Shown: positions 9,140 to 18,585 of the stretch, piece by piece
Position numbering within the stretch: position 1 is the stretch's first letter
Layout of the letters: each line of letters starts with the position of its first letter
Assembly (NCBI GenBank): GCA_947497485.1
Contig: CANMHB010000014.1
Location: 32,598 to 96,597, forward strand
Length of the DNA stretch: 64,000 nt
Origin: Flavobacteriales bacterium
GTDB lineage: Bacteria > Bacteroidota > Bacteroidia > Flavobacteriales_D > Crocinitomicaceae
Reading direction: 5' to 3'
The notes under the pieces: generated by a model
The model's input: the letters and a program-made list of their open reading frames with translations, nothing else
What the model was told of the DNA's origin: nothing
Database searches by the model: none
Position numbers and translations under genes: made by a program

Positions 9140-10864
9140 TTAAAGCATTTCTCTTAAATCTTTTATATTGAGCTGAATGGATTTTTTACCATTAAATTCA
9201 TTTGTTTCTAATGTGTAAGCCATTTCAAAAGGAACGCCACTTCCAACTTCATCCTCTTTATGTCTTAAATTAAAACCTATTGCCTCATACTGAAGACGTG
9301 AATTCGGTTGAACCACTTTAATTTTTAGGTGGGCATCCTTCAAAATCTTTGAATCTGTCGTAAATAAATTCGTGGTATGAAAAACAGGTTTCATATTTCC
9401 TGGACCGAAAGGTTCAAACGTTTCAATTAGTCTCTTCATTCTCGGAATTTCCAATGGTGATTCATCCCGGTGAATTTCATTCAATTCGATAGTCAAATCG
9501 ATTGATTGAACGGGCGTTTTATCTGAAATGGATATTGTTTCAGAAACAATCTGTTCAAAACGTTCCTTGAAAACTTCCAAGTTTTCAGGTTTTAAGGATA
9601 AACCAGCTGCATGTTTGTGACCGCCATATTGCTCGAGAAGATCATCACATTTTGAAATAGCCTTGTATAAGTCAAAATTGTTAACGCTCCTGGCAGAACC
9701 CGTAATCATTCCATTTGATTTCGTTAAAACAATTGTCGGACGGAAATGCGTTTCGATTAATCTTGATGCTACAATTCCAACTACTCCTTTATGCCAATTC
9801 TCATTAAAAACTACTGTAGTTGACTTCGAACTAAAATGTGGGTCAGCAGCAACTTGATTCAGAGCTTCAGCTGTTATTTCCCGATCAATATTTTTCCGCT
9901 CCGAATTATCGGCATTGATTTCTTTCGCTAGTCGTGATAATTCATTCAAATCTTTAGAAATCATTAATTCTACAGCTGCTTTTCCTGTTCTTAATCTTCC
10001 TGCAGCATTTATTCGAGGAGCAATAATAAAAACAACATCTGTCAAATTCAACGGAAACTTCTTACCTGCTAGCGATAAAAGTTCTTGAAAAGCCAACCGT
10101 GGTTTATCATTGAGTTTTTTCAAACCGTGATAACACAAAATTCTATTTTCTCCAGTAACTGGAACGATATCTGCGCCTATACTAATTGCAAGCAAATCTA
10201 GGTTTGCGAATAAATCAGCTTGATCGAGTTTTTTATGTCGAAAATAACCTTGTAAAAATTTGAAGCCAACACCACAACCTGAGAGTTCTTTGTAAGGATA
10301 ATCACAATCAGTTTGCTTCGGATCTAAAACGATACAATTTGGAATTTCATCCCCAGGCTCGTGATGGTCACAAATTATGAAATCAATTCCAAGGTTTTTT
10401 GCATAAGTTACTTTTTCGTTCGCTTTAATTCCACAATCAAGGGCAATGATGAGTGTATACCCATTTGAATGAGCATAATCTATACCAGCAATGCTCACTC
10501 CATAACCTTCCGTATATCGATCTGGAATATAAAAACCGAGATTCGCATTTTGTTTCTTAAGCACCTCATGCATCAAAGCGACTGCCGTTGTTCCATCGAC
10601 ATCGTAGTCTCCGAAAAGCAAAATTTTCTCATTTGTTTCAAGCGCTTGAGACAATCGATCAACTGCCCGATCCATGTTTTTCATCAAAAAAGGATCATTT
10701 AAATTTTGCAAGTCAGGCCTCAAGAATTCTTGGGCGCTTTCAATTGAATTAATTCCTCTTTGATTCAATAAAGTTGCGACAATACGATCGACCTTTAAGC
10801 TTTCTTTCAAGGCTAGAATTACATTTTCTTCAACGTCATTTTTCATTAACCACTTCTTCTCCAT
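9140..10864 (-). CDS. recJ: Single-stranded-DNA-specific exonuclease RecJ
   Basis: DHH motifs 'LLFGDYDVDGTTAVALM', 'IICDHHEPG', 'GGHKHAAGLSL'. Confidence 0.97.
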   Translation of the reverse strand: MEKKWLMKNDVEENVILALKESLKVDRIVATLLNQRGINSIESAQEFLRPDLQNLNDPFLMKNMDRAVDRLSQALETNEKILLFGDYDVDGTTAVALMHEVLKKQNANLGFYIPDRYTEGYGVSIAGIDYAHSNGYTLIIALDCGIKANEKVTYAKNLGIDFIICDHHEPGDEIPNCIVLDPKQTDCDYPYKELSGCGVGFKFLQGYFRHKKLDQADLFANLDLLAISIGADIVPVTGENRILCYHGLKKLNDKPRLAFQELLSLAGKKFPLNLTDVVFIIAPRINAAGRLRTGKAAVELMISKDLNELSRLAKEINADNSERKNIDREITAEALNQVAADPHFSSKSTTVVFNENWHKGVVGIVASRLIETHFRPTIVLTKSNGMITGSARSVNNFDLYKAISKCDDLLEQYGGHKHAAGLSLKPENLEVFKERFEQIVSETISISDKTPVQSIDLTIELNEIHRDESPLEIPRMKRLIETFEPFGPGNMKPVFHTTNLFTTDSKILKDAHLKIKVVQPNSRLQYEAIGFNLRHKEDEVGSGVPFEMAYTLETNEFNGKKSIQLNIKDLREML

Positions 10865-10925
10865 ATCAACTTTTCTTATTTAAGTTAATGAAAATTATGC
10901 GTTAAAATCACAAAAACTGAAAAAA

Positions 10926-12344
10926 TTATTCCACGTAACTTAACTTCAGCATATTGGAACTTCCTAAATCTTCAAGCGGGATAGAAGCAATATTAATTAC
11001 AAGATCACCAGATTTTAAATATCCTTCAGATTTCATTAAGTATTTAATATCTGCAATCGTATGATCTGTGCTGATACGCTTGTTGTAGTAAAATGCTTTT
11101 ACACCCCAAACTAAATTTAGCTGAGTTAGAATTTTATTGTTACTCGTAAAAACAAAAATATCGGTATTTGGTCTTTGGGATGCAATTTTGTATGCTGTAT
11201 ACCCTGAAAATGACATGGTAATAATTGCTTTTGCTTCAACACGTTGTGACAAACGGCATGCATTGAAACATATAGAATCTGAAATAAAACGATCTTGATT
11301 TTTTTCAGGAAGTTCTTCTTTATTATAAATCCCATCAAACGTTTCCATTTCCTTAATGATATTAGACATCGTCTTAATCACTTCAATTGGGTATTTACCA
11401 ACCGAAGTTTCACCAGAAAGCATAACAGCATCCGTTCCGTCAAGCACCGCATTGGCAACATCGTTTACCTCAGCTCTGGTTGGTGTCATGCTCGAAATCA
11501 TCGTTTCCATCATTTGAGTAGCAACAATGACTGGTTTAGCTTTGTGAATACATTTTGTGATCAACATTTTCTGAATCAGTGGCACATTTTGAAAAGGAAC
11601 CTCAACACCAAGATCGCCTCGAGCGACCATGAGTCCATCGCTTTCTTGAATGATATCATCAATGCACTCTAAAGCTTCAGGCTTTTCGATTTTTGCAATT
11701 ACTTTTGCATGTCCGCCATGAGCAGAAATGCGATGTTTTAGTTCAATAATGTCTCTTGCGGAACGAACAAACGAAAGTCCTATCCAATCTACTTCTTGTT
11801 CTAAAGCAAATTCAAGATCGAGTTGATCTTTTTCGGTTAATGAGGGGAGTGAAATCTTGGTGTTTGGAAAATTAACTCCTTTTTTCGATGATAAAACACC
11901 TCCTTGAATTACTTTACAAATAATTTCTGCTTTACCATCCGTTGATTGAACTTCAAGAACTAACTTTCCATCATCTAATAATATACGTTCTCCCGCCTGC
12001 ACATCTTGTGGTAATTTAGCATAGTTAATTGAAAATCGTTCTTTGTTACCAACCACTTTTTCCACTAAAACTTTTATTTCTTGTCCTACTTCAAGGAGAA
12101 CACCGTTGTTTTCCATTTCGTTGGTCCGAATTTTTGGACCTTGAAGATCTGCAAGAATTGCAACATTTTGCCCCAACTCTTCATTTAGTTCCCTGATTGT
12201 TTTAACTGCAGCTGCATGGTCATCGTAGGAACCATGTGAAAAGTTTAAACGACAGACGTTTAAACCAGCCAAAATCATTTCTTTTAAAATTTCTTTGTTT
12301 GAGCAAGCTGGACCGATGGTAGCAACAATTTTTGTTTTTTTCAT
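10926..12344 (-). CDS. pyk: Pyruvate kinase
   Basis: 'KKTKIVATIGPACSNKEILKEMI...NVCRLNFSHG', 'MVARGDLGVEVPF', 'DAVMLSGETSVGKYP'. Confidence 0.98.
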   Translation of the reverse strand: MKKTKIVATIGPACSNKEILKEMILAGLNVCRLNFSHGSYDDHAAAVKTIRELNEELGQNVAILADLQGPKIRTNEMENNGVLLEVGQEIKVLVEKVVGNKERFSINYAKLPQDVQAGERILLDDGKLVLEVQSTDGKAEIICKVIQGGVLSSKKGVNFPNTKISLPSLTEKDQLDLEFALEQEVDWIGLSFVRSARDIIELKHRISAHGGHAKVIAKIEKPEALECIDDIIQESDGLMVARGDLGVEVPFQNVPLIQKMLITKCIHKAKPVIVATQMMETMISSMTPTRAEVNDVANAVLDGTDAVMLSGETSVGKYPIEVIKTMSNIIKEMETFDGIYNKEELPEKNQDRFISDSICFNACRLSQRVEAKAIITMSFSGYTAYKIASQRPNTDIFVFTSNNKILTQLNLVWGVKAFYYNKRISTDHTIADIKYLMKSEGYLKSGDLVINIASIPLEDLGSSNMLKLSYVE

Positions 12345-12365
12345 TTAAAAGGTTTTTATCTTTTT

Positions 12366-12788
12366 TTATATGTAATCGATAAAATCGAAGTCTTCATTTT
12401 CAAGTTTAAAGGCTGCAACAATTCCGTTGGTATTTCTCAATTGATTTAAAAATTGATTGGTTTCGATTGTTAAATTATTTTTGATAATCAAGAAAAAATC
12501 CATGAGGTTATGCTCATTTGTAATTGATTGATTTCCTTGTTTATTTTTTAACAAATAGAAAGTAGAGTGGTTTTCTTCATCTTCAAAATGAAAATGCTGA
12601 AATTGTCTTTGAACTTTCGTTTTACGGTCCGTTAATGAAAATAGATCCAAGGATTTTTCAAATTTAAATTCAAAACGATTGTTTAGCTCCCATGCAAGCC
12701 TATAATCAGCAAAAGGGGAGGATAAACCGAATACCTCAAACTCAAGTTCTTCTTCAACAAAAAGTGTGTATTTTTTTTGCTTTGACAT
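12366..12788 (-). CDS. IPExxxVDY family protein
   Basis: 140 aa upstream of pyk, as commonly seen in Bacteroidota; C-terminus 'KLENEDFDFIDYI'. Confidence 0.8.
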   Translation of the reverse strand: MSKQKKYTLFVEEELEFEVFGLSSPFADYRLAWELNNRFEFKFEKSLDLFSLTDRKTKVQRQFQHFHFEDEENHSTFYLLKNKQGNQSITNEHNLMDFFLIIKNNLTIETNQFLNQLRNTNGIVAAFKLENEDFDFIDYI

Positions 12789-12917
12789 TCGATATCAAAA
12801 TTAAGGAACAAATTCGTTCTATGTAACAAACCTTTCAAATTGTTGTTATCAAGAATTGAAAGTTTATAAAGTGAATAAATAATTGTATAAACATTATTTG
12901 AACTTTTTAATTTTAGT

Positions 12918-12925
12918 TAATTTTG
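12918..12925 (+). promoter_or_regulatory. Bacteroidota-type -7 box (TAnnTTTG)
   Basis: TAATTTTG 22 nt before the ATG at 12948. Confidence 0.4.
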
Positions 12926-12947
12926 AACCCATTTGAATAAACAACCA

Positions 12948-13652
12948 ATGTCGTTAGCTTTTCGTTTTTCTCTATTCTTTCTTTTGCTTAACAGTCTGGC
13001 GTTTGCGCAACCAAATAAAATTATCACCAACAAAGACAACTATAATTGGATGCTTGGTGCGTCTTGGATGATGCTAGATGATGACGGAGTAGAGACCAAT
13101 CCGTTTAATTTTTCTGAATATCATTCTGCGCCTTACCCTACTCGTTTTTTCGTGGACAAATACATCTATAATGGCTGGAGTGTTGAAGGCTCAATTTGTT
13201 TTCAAAAATACGATAGCACAAAATATGTAAATGATTCGTTGAGAATTAATGGTAACCTTTTTGGTTTTGACGTTCACTCAAAATATTCATTTTACAAAAT
13301 GCTAGGAAGAAGTTGGATTGATCCTTATGTTTTCGCTGGAGGTGGAATTACAAGCCGTCAATTAGATGATCGTAATACGGCAAAAGCGATGTCAATTAAT
13401 GCGAACATCGGTGGTGGAATTAACTTTTGGGTAGCATACAATATTGGAATACAATTACAATCTGTGGCAAAATTTTCTTTAAATGATTTTATGGGTCCAT
13501 CTAATTACATGGCTCACACAGCAGGAATAGTTGTCCGCCTAGAAAAATCAAATGGTGAAGGAAATGATTTTGCAAAATCGAAATACAAAGTCAAAAAGTC
13601 CCGATCTAAAATTAAGGTTCCAAAAGATAAAAAGAAACAAAAAGAATCTTAA
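12948..13652 (+). CDS. Outer membrane beta-barrel (OmpW/OmpA-N-like) protein
   Basis: Signal peptide, barrel-like strands, 'IDPYVFAGGGITSR', Lys-rich tail. The track start at 12933 is a TTG; the first ATG is 12948. Confidence 0.7.
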   Translation: MSLAFRFSLFFLLLNSLAFAQPNKIITNKDNYNWMLGASWMMLDDDGVETNPFNFSEYHSAPYPTRFFVDKYIYNGWSVEGSICFQKYDSTKYVNDSLRINGNLFGFDVHSKYSFYKMLGRSWIDPYVFAGGGITSRQLDDRNTAKAMSINANIGGGINFWVAYNIGIQLQSVAKFSLNDFMGPSNYMAHTAGIVVRLEKSNGEGNDFAKSKYKVKKSRSKIKVPKDKKKQKES

Positions 13653-14020
13653 TTATTCTTGATTCTGAATCTTTTAATCGTTCGCTGACTCGCGGTAACC
13701 AATCCAAAAAAATACTCCCCATCAGGTAACGATTGGCTATCGAAACGAATGATATGTCCTCCTTTTTTGAAGTAATCATTTCGTAATTCAACCATTTTTT
13801 CTTGATCTTTCCAAATTGAAAATTCCACCTTGATCATATCTGGAGACACGAAATAAAATTCGACTTCGCCTTCTACTGGATTTTTTTCTAAGCTGTAAAG
13901 TGTGCAAAACGATTCCATATTTACTTTGTCTTTACTTAACCTCTTAAGTAATAAACGATAAAGAATGATTACCACTATGATAATCAAACTGATAACTAAA
14001 ACATCAATAATTCTTTCCAT
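13649..14020 (-). CDS. Hypothetical single-pass membrane protein
   Basis: 123 aa, N-terminal TM helix, beta-rich C-terminal part. Confidence 0.55.
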   Translation of the reverse strand: MERIIDVLVISLIIIVVIILYRLLLKRLSKDKVNMESFCTLYSLEKNPVEGEVEFYFVSPDMIKVEFSIWKDQEKMVELRNDYFKKGGHIIRFDSQSLPDGEYFFGLVTASQRTIKRFRIKNN

Positions 14021-14021
14021 A

Positions 14022-14291
14022 CTACAACGAAATTACACCCTTTATTTCGGATGCTTTTTGATATTTTTCAATGATTTGTTCAACGGAAACAGCTACTTCT
14101 TTCACACTAACGCTCACGTAGTTTCCTTTACCCGATTCGTGGTAGGATATTTCTGCTGTTTCACCATCAAATAAAGCGGTAACCTGAGCCAATTTTTCAT
14201 TTTCGTTTGGAATGATAAACTTGTATAAATACAAATTTGGCCATTCCATTAAATCCAACTGCGCTCTTAGTTTATCAAAAATATCCATCAA
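14022..14291 (-). CDS. DUF493 family protein
   Basis: 89 aa; 'WPNLYLYKFIIPNENEKLAQVTALFDG...KGNYVSVSVKEVAVSVEQIIEKYQKASEIKGVISL'. Confidence 0.8.
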   Translation of the reverse strand: MMDIFDKLRAQLDLMEWPNLYLYKFIIPNENEKLAQVTALFDGETAEISYHESGKGNYVSVSVKEVAVSVEQIIEKYQKASEIKGVISL

Positions 14292-14371
14292 ACAAAGTTA
14301 AACTTCATTTTTGGAATTGAAGAATTGATTTGAAACTTTAACAAATTCGTTTAAAATGGACGAAAGACCAA

Positions 14372-14977
14372 TTAATTCGTAACATTTAAAGCGCTTTCAA
14401 CAACCATTATCACTCCTGTTGATTCATTTTTCACCACAACGTTGATTCCGATCGTTTTTCCAACCTCAATTTCTGAAATTAAACTAGCTGGAATAATATT
14501 GCCTGAACATTGTCCGTTATTAACTCCCAAAACTTCGATAGAAATCACGTTATATTCCATTGAAATTATTGGGCTATCAGCGCTTTGTCCAACCGTTATT
14601 TTTGATCCGCTCCCTTTGGAAACAGTACTTGTCAATACAATTGGATCAGGAATTGGCCGCACGAAATATTCAATGCTATCGGTTCCGATTATTTTTCCAT
14701 TTTGATTAGACACCGGAAAATTAACAACTAATTTGCCGAGTTCCTTCGGTATAATAATGAAGCCTTTGGTTCCTTCTTCAAACTCAAATTCTTCAATTGA
14801 TACACTTTTAGCAATTGGAGTAAAAACAATGCCGTCTTTTGATGCAGGTAAAACTTTGTTCTTGTAGCCTTGGTAAAGAAAATTATATTCAGGCATGGCA
14901 AGCGCCTTTTGCACTTGTGATTGAATTTTTATCCAAGAGTTGATAAATAGAAATAAAAGGGCTATTTTGATTTTCAT
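14372..14977 (-). CDS. Secreted GldM C-terminal-domain-like protein (paralog 1)
   Basis: 201 aa, signal peptide, 'PEYNFLYQGYKNKVLPAS...YFVRPIPDPIVLTST'; resembles the GldM 'NVLYxGVDNP...RVKRIPDP' region. Confidence 0.6.
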   Translation of the reverse strand: MKIKIALLFLFINSWIKIQSQVQKALAMPEYNFLYQGYKNKVLPASKDGIVFTPIAKSVSIEEFEFEEGTKGFIIIPKELGKLVVNFPVSNQNGKIIGTDSIEYFVRPIPDPIVLTSTVSKGSGSKITVGQSADSPIISMEYNVISIEVLGVNNGQCSGNIIPASLISEIEVGKTIGINVVVKNESTGVIMVVESALNVTN

Positions 14978-14988
14978 AAAAGCATAAA

Positions 14989-15573
14989 TTAGTTTGTAAC
15001 TTTTAGGGATGAAACAATTGTGGAATCTGCTCCAGTTAGAATATCCTTTATTTTAACTGTAACACCAACATGGTTTCCCACTTTAATTGATTTAACGGCT
15101 TTGCCTGGAATGGTTCCGCCCGTATAATCTTGATCTTGTATATTTACACTTAGTACCTCATATGAGCGTCGAATAGGAGCACTGGTAGATAAACCACATT
15201 GAATGTTGGCTCCACTGGACTTTGAAATGGTTTGATTTTGGACTCCTACCATTGGGAAGGCTTTTACTTTGTAAAAGACAGTATCAAAAATAATCCATTC
15301 ACCATTAATTTTTGCCTCCTGAACAATAGGAACAATCCTTGTTCCAGCACCAGGCTTAACAATATATCCTTTTTTTCCTTGAAAAGTAGTAGGAGTAGCA
15401 GTCGTTCCTTCTACTAAAATTCTATTCTCTTCAGCACCAGTTGCCTCAGGAATGATAACATTATCATACCCACGATAAAGAATATTTAGTTCGGGTTGTT
15501 CTGCAACAACTGTAACTTGAGCTTTTAGAAAACTAAAAGGGATAATATACAATATAACAAATAACTTTTTCAT
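14989..15573 (-). CDS. Secreted GldM C-terminal-domain-like protein (paralog 2)
   Basis: 194 aa, signal peptide, 'QPELNILYRGYDNVIIPEATG...FYKVKAFPMV'; same length and layout as 14372-14977, both ending L(N/K)VTN. Confidence 0.6.
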   Translation of the reverse strand: MKKLFVILYIIPFSFLKAQVTVVAEQPELNILYRGYDNVIIPEATGAEENRILVEGTTATPTTFQGKKGYIVKPGAGTRIVPIVQEAKINGEWIIFDTVFYKVKAFPMVGVQNQTISKSSGANIQCGLSTSAPIRRSYEVLSVNIQDQDYTGGTIPGKAVKSIKVGNHVGVTVKIKDILTGADSTIVSSLKVTN

Positions 15574-15578
15574 AATTT

Positions 15579-17018
15579 CTAGTATTGAATTACATTTTCA
15601 TCTATTTCGTAGCAATGAATTAGTTCCTTAAGTTCATCTACCTTCATTTTTCTAACTTTGTTTGACATGATTATCTTTTTCCAGGCAAAATCTTCATTTT
15701 GATTAAAGGGAGCAAGCTCTTCCTTTAATAGTTCTGAGATTTCGTCTAACATTGGATCAAATCCGTCTCCAAACGCCATTAAAACCTGAGGTTTCTGACT
15801 ATAACCTTTTTTATTATCTAAACGCTCTGTGAATAGAAGTTGACTAAAGATTGTTTTGAACTTACCAGTGGAATCGGAAGAAAAATTTCGTTTTAAATAA
15901 AGCGCTGGATTCGGATAATCAACCCAATAGGTTAATTCTAAATCTGGAAATCGCAATGATTGATTTTCTCCACAAGCCTCATATTGCGTTTTTAATGACT
16001 GTAACGATATTGTTCCTTTCTCAGAAATTCGAGACAATGCTCCAAATATTTCAGGATTATAATTTGGTGCATTACCTTGTGTCGTTAGTCTCGTAAACCA
16101 AGCTTCAAAAGACTCTTGCTTCGATTCTCTATAAAGAATTGATTTCGTGTAATCTTCATCATCTCCCTCTATTTCCCAACTTGCACCGGGCAAAATACGT
16201 TTAATTGAACTCGATTTGTTGTAGTATTTAAATTCATCTTCATTAAAATCATCGAAAAGATTTGAATAGCGATAAGGCTTCCAGTAATCTGATATTGCAT
16301 ATACTGGATATTCAGGTCCGTCAATTTCTCTTTTCGCTAATTGAAATTCACGTAACTTACTTGTAATTTTTTTGGATATATCTTCATTTAAATAATCGAA
16401 CCTCCCTAATTGATTAATCTCATTAAGTGTTAACTGTAAACAGATATAATATTTGTTTTCATACTGTGACTTCTTGGCAAAATAAACATTTTCGGTATTC
16501 AGAATAATTAATTCGATATCATTAACATCATAGTAATTAATTAATGGCGGTCTTCTTACAATTAAACTAGCTGGAGCCAAGTTATATTGTTGTTCTAACT
16601 CTATTTTATTCGTTCTTGTCAGAGGACCAAAAACAGCCGGATCGAAATCGGGTTCTTTCCCTTGGGTAGTTAATCGATTGAACCAATCATCAAAGCTTTC
16701 GGAATCTGAATCACGCATTAAAATAGTTCTTGTTGCATTCTCATCATCTCCTTCTATTTCCCAAGGCTCTCCAGGCAATGCATAATTCTTCAACCCATCA
16801 ATTGTATGAAAACTCTCAATTGATAATCCTTTTAATACACCATCTGAAGATCCAAGATTTGTAATTAAACCTTGATTTTGAACCAACATACTTACCAAAG
16901 AATTTGGATCATTATAGTCAAAGAGAGCTTTATTTTTTTTGTTATTTTCAAAAATTGTGAAAGTTTGCGCTTGAACGAAACTAGAGAATAGAATACTCAG
17001 TATAATTAGATTTTTCAT
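15579..17018 (-). CDS. Secreted hypothetical protein with an internally duplicated WEIEGDDE module
   Basis: 479 aa, signal peptide; aa 81-135 and 276-330 are clear copies (LPGxxWEIEGDDExxTxxILxRxSxxESFxxWFxRLTTQGxxPxxxPxxFGxLxR). Confidence 0.65.
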   Translation of the reverse strand: MKNLIILSILFSSFVQAQTFTIFENNKKNKALFDYNDPNSLVSMLVQNQGLITNLGSSDGVLKGLSIESFHTIDGLKNYALPGEPWEIEGDDENATRTILMRDSDSESFDDWFNRLTTQGKEPDFDPAVFGPLTRTNKIELEQQYNLAPASLIVRRPPLINYYDVNDIELIILNTENVYFAKKSQYENKYYICLQLTLNEINQLGRFDYLNEDISKKITSKLREFQLAKREIDGPEYPVYAISDYWKPYRYSNLFDDFNEDEFKYYNKSSSIKRILPGASWEIEGDDEDYTKSILYRESKQESFEAWFTRLTTQGNAPNYNPEIFGALSRISEKGTISLQSLKTQYEACGENQSLRFPDLELTYWVDYPNPALYLKRNFSSDSTGKFKTIFSQLLFTERLDNKKGYSQKPQVLMAFGDGFDPMLDEISELLKEELAPFNQNEDFAWKKIIMSNKVRKMKVDELKELIHCYEIDENVIQY

Positions 17019-17051
17019 GTTGAATATTTAGAGGTCGAACTCCTAAATAAC

Positions 17052-17957
17052 TCAACTTTTCTTTGATGTTACATAAACGCCCACAAAGATAACGAGCATA
17101 TATCCAACCTTTTCTAACGTAATTGTTCCGGTGTAATCAGCAGACCACCCTAACAACGCAAAAGTCCAAGCGAACAAGATGACCATTATCGGTTGGGTAT
17201 AAATGTAAGAACTAGATACTGTCGGACTTAAATATTTCAAACCATACATTGTAAGTAAATAGGTAAGAAAAGTTACCCCAATGATTACATAAGATATTTT
17301 TAAAATGATTTCAGATGTGAATGTGGAATAATTCGTTGCTAAAAATTCAGGAATCGTTGGCGGAAAACACAACACGAAAAGTAGCCCAAATGTGAAAACC
17401 CATGTAATAACAGTCAATGGTTTGTAGCGTTGCATGAGTGGTTTTACAATTACCAAATAAATGGCATAACTCAATGAATTGATAAATAAAAATAAGTCAC
17501 CAAGAGAAGAATCTCCCTTTGAGGTTGCACCTTTCAATGTCAATAAAATTGCACCAAGCGCTCCGATTATTATTCCAATGCTACGAACAAGTGTAATTCG
17601 CTCTTTTAAAAGGAAAAAAGACAAGATCACAACCATTATTGGATTGAGTGCCATAATAATTCCCGAATTGAACGCAGAAGATAAATTCAATCCATGAAAG
17701 AAAAACAATTGATTTATTGCAACGCCGAAAAGTCCGCATGCAATTAATCGAGCAAAATCCGATTTTGCTATTTTTTCTCTTCCATTAATGGAAATAACCA
17801 ACCAAAATAATGCAGTTGCTCCCATCACGCGAAATAGAATAAAAACATTTGGGGATAGAAATTCTGGCATAACACCTTTTGCTAAAACATGACTAGCACC
17901 ATAAAGGACATTCACAAAAAGCAGCGCAAGATGAGCTTTCAGATTATCTATTTTCAT
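17052..17957 (-). CDS. EamA/DMT family transporter
   Basis: 10-TM profile; 'ALLFVNVLYGASHVLAKG', 'NPIMVVILSFFLLKERITLVRSIGIIIGALGAILL'. Start MKIDNL at 17957 overlaps the upstream stop (ATGA). Confidence 0.9.
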   Translation of the reverse strand: MKIDNLKAHLALLFVNVLYGASHVLAKGVMPEFLSPNVFILFRVMGATALFWLVISINGREKIAKSDFARLIACGLFGVAINQLFFFHGLNLSSAFNSGIIMALNPIMVVILSFFLLKERITLVRSIGIIIGALGAILLTLKGATSKGDSSLGDLFLFINSLSYAIYLVIVKPLMQRYKPLTVITWVFTFGLLFVLCFPPTIPEFLATNYSTFTSEIILKISYVIIGVTFLTYLLTMYGLKYLSPTVSSSYIYTQPIMVILFAWTFALLGWSADYTGTITLEKVGYMLVIFVGVYVTSKKS

Positions 17958-18565
17958 TTTGAAAAGAAATTCCAACGAGTTCTTAAAACGGTTTTTCGGA
18001 ACTCATCAAGTTTTTCCGTTACGTTTGCCTGATCAAATTTCTTTAACAATTTCAAAGTGCCTTTACCTTGCTTATAATCCATTTCATCTTCAAAAATTGG
18101 AATTACAGCCAGGAAATTAATTGTTTTACCTTGAATTAATATGGGCGAAAGTTCCGTTCTTAATTCAATAGGTTGAGCAAATATGAAGTGATTTTGAAGC
18201 ATTTTCTCTGACAATGACACAAGTGGTTTCCCTGTAGCCAAAGTATGACCATTTCCAAACCACGTATTTTTTTCAATTACATGTTTTTTCAATTTTTCCA
18301 ACCAAATGAATACCCAATTCATATTCGGATTTTGAATGTCTTCTAGTTCCCAATAACTTGGTAGATAATAATATAATTCATTGAACTCCTCCCCTATATG
18401 TTTATCGTGAACATTCATTTTAAAATCAGACAAACCGATGGTCATTAAAATTTTGTTTCCATTTTTATTTTGAGGAGTAATCATTAGGAATTCTCCAAAT
18501 TCATTGGAAATTTTAGATATCTCGCTGTCAAAGCGTTTGGAAAGTTCCTCGAGCAAGTGTTGCAT
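17954..18565 (-). CDS. Suppressor-of-fused (SUFU) domain protein
   Basis: 203 aa; 'FNELYYYLPSYWELEDIQNPNMNWVFIWLEKLKKHVIEKNTWFGNGHTLATGKPL'. Confidence 0.8.
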   Translation of the reverse strand: MQHLLEELSKRFDSEISKISNEFGEFLMITPQNKNGNKILMTIGLSDFKMNVHDKHIGEEFNELYYYLPSYWELEDIQNPNMNWVFIWLEKLKKHVIEKNTWFGNGHTLATGKPLVSLSEKMLQNHFIFAQPIELRTELSPILIQGKTINFLAVIPIFEDEMDYKQGKGTLKLLKKFDQANVTEKLDEFRKTVLRTRWNFFSK

Positions 18566-18585
18566 GAAACAAAGTTAATTTTAAT

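Noticed and set aside
11295-11672. 125-aa ORF antisense to pyk
   Set aside because: His/Asn/Arg-rich translation typical of a shadow ORF of a conserved gene; no domain. The same reasoning applies to the other 60-130 aa ORFs opposite or within longer genes (for example 4061-4345, 5170-5475, 6684-7046, 7130-7483, 47309-47767, 51585-51932 and 54437-54835).
14372-15573. GldM-like genes as decayed fragments of a full-length gldM
   Set aside because: Each has its own start, signal peptide and matching C-terminal end, and the frames are intact, so pseudogene remnants are unlikely.
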